Assembly: GCA_905221605.1 (NCBI GenBank)
Contig: CAJNDS010001646.1
Coordinates: forward strand, 336,001 to 400,000
Source of the DNA: Symbiodinium natans
Taxonomy: Eukaryota > Sar > Dinophyceae > Suessiales > Symbiodiniaceae
Length of the DNA: 64,000 nucleotides
Direction: 5' to 3'
Every line of letters begins with the position of its first letter. Position 1 is the stretch's first letter. The position numbers and the translations under genes were made by a program. Below the pieces are notes generated by a model, which was not told the DNA's origin, ran no database searches, and saw only the letters and a program-made list of their open reading frames with translations. Shown here piece by piece: positions 62,986-64,000 of the stretch.

Positions 62986-64000
62986 GTCGCCACCAGGACG
63001 TAAATCGAGGTCACGGACACCACAAACCTGGGACGAGTCGCGGGGTTTAGGCGGGGGGGGGGGGGGTTGGACTAAGGGGTGCCGAGCACTTAGCGGCTTC
63101 AGTCTGCGACCCTGGGCTCTACCCTAAGAATCGCTTGCCCGAACGCCGAAAAATGAAAAATTTCTGGAGCCCTGGAGGCTGCAATCGTCGACTTGGCTGA
63201 ATTTTTGGGTGGATTTATATTTAGGAATCCCCCCAAAAAAAGAGCCCTCGAACAACCCTCAGACCCATGGTGGTTGCCTAGAAGACCCTCCGGCCCTCGC
63301 AAGCTGCTCAACTTCAAGCCCATGTTTTTCCACATCTGGGTCGCGTGATGCCAAGGTCGATCATGCTCGTGTTCAAGTCCAACAGCCTTGTGGCCCAAAG
63401 GGCTAGACAGAGTGTTGGGGTTTAGGGTTTAGGGCTTCGGGTTAGGGCGTACATGCGGCGGCTTCGAATCTCGTGGCGGTTCGGGGGGGGGGGGGGAAGT
63501 GCGGGTTCAACTTCTCAGGTTAAGGAGGATGGTAGTTGTGCGGTGCTGCTGAATGCAAATACCTCCAGCCCACCAGATCGCCTGAACAAGCAAACAAGGA
63601 TGTTGAAACCTTTCATGGCAGAATCCTCGGAACTGGGGCAGGTGTGTGGGGGGGAGGGGGGGCCCTATAAAAAGAAGAAAAACAAGTTCTGGCTCAATAA
63701 GGATTATATCGGGATAATAAGTGCAAGAACGAAATTAAGATTATGTTCGAACCCAACACTTGCCGGCCTCCAAAACTGTATCAGCAGATAGATGGAGGAG
63801 AACACCAGCCAGGCAGAACAGCTTACCTGCCGAGTTCACCGAGCTGTTGCTTTACAAGCACGGTTTTTTTGTCTGCGAAGGTGTGTGTGTGTGTAACCAT
63901 TCGAGGCATCAAAGCCACGTCGTGGAAGCAGCTCTGGATGCAGGGGCTCATATGACTTGCAAAGTTGGGGGCGTCGTTTCTTTGAATTTAAAGGGGGCAG
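62986..64000. other. Right-edge stretch, no firm gene
   Basis: G runs at 63053-63066 and 63484-63496, TTTAGGG units at 63417-63445. Open frames without motif. Confidence 0.35.

Noticed and set aside
1..64000. CRISPR array, rRNA operon, tRNA genes or bacterial operons
   Set aside because: The repeats are heptamer or microsatellite type without regular spacers; no rRNA core sequence or convincing tRNA A/B-box pair was seen; the intron structure is eukaryotic.

Overview
The window reads as nuclear DNA of a dinoflagellate. The basis is a combination of signals: hundreds of interstitial TTTAGGG/CCCTAAA telomere-type units in both orientations; two genes cut into exons of 32-116 nt whose introns begin with GC, GA or GT and end in AG followed by G; an 11-nt match to the 3' end of the dinoflagellate spliced leader inside a retroelement LTR; and many small foldback elements and homopolymer tracts. 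Species cannot be named from sequence alone.

Recognisable genes lie on the minus strand. At about 10.25-3.06 kb there is a HemK/PrmC-type protein-glutamine methyltransferase, recovered as nine small exons (TGSG motif I, NPPY catalytic motif). At 24.44-20.87 kb there is a REXO4/ISG20-type DEDDh 3'-5' exonuclease, recovered as eight exons with all three Exo motifs and a stop codon. Their introns carry foldback elements, telomere-type arrays, a (CT)n tract and an AT-rich island. Weaker single-exon candidates lie at 12.4, 20.5, 27.3, 28.4-28.8, 58.4 and 62.8-63.0 kb; two of these resemble a FAD-linked oxidase C-terminal domain and a Mei2-like RRM.

The most striking object is an 8,888-bp LTR retroelement at 39874-48761 on the minus strand. 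It has 303-bp LTRs that look identical, a 5-bp CCCTA target duplication inside a telomere-type array, a primer-binding site matching the anticodon arm of initiator tRNA-Met directly beside the LTR, and a polypurine tract. Its interior is occupied by two long overlapping ORFs (1,024 and 1,628 codons, +1 frame relation) that carry six CCCH zinc fingers, a WW domain, an S1-like domain, a PABP-type MLLE domain and a SAM-like segment. No protease, integrase, reverse transcriptase or RNase H is recognisable. It looks like a very young, non-autonomous, gag-only element of Ty1/copia affinity whose capsid-side protein carries RNA-binding and translation-related domains.

The remainder is repeat-rich intergenic and intronic DNA: at least five families of short inverted-repeat elements (called A-E here), single foldbacks, telomere-type arrays, microsatellites and an 81-nt poly-C run. 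Exon joins were made by eye from reading frame, splice signals and family motifs; no search was run.
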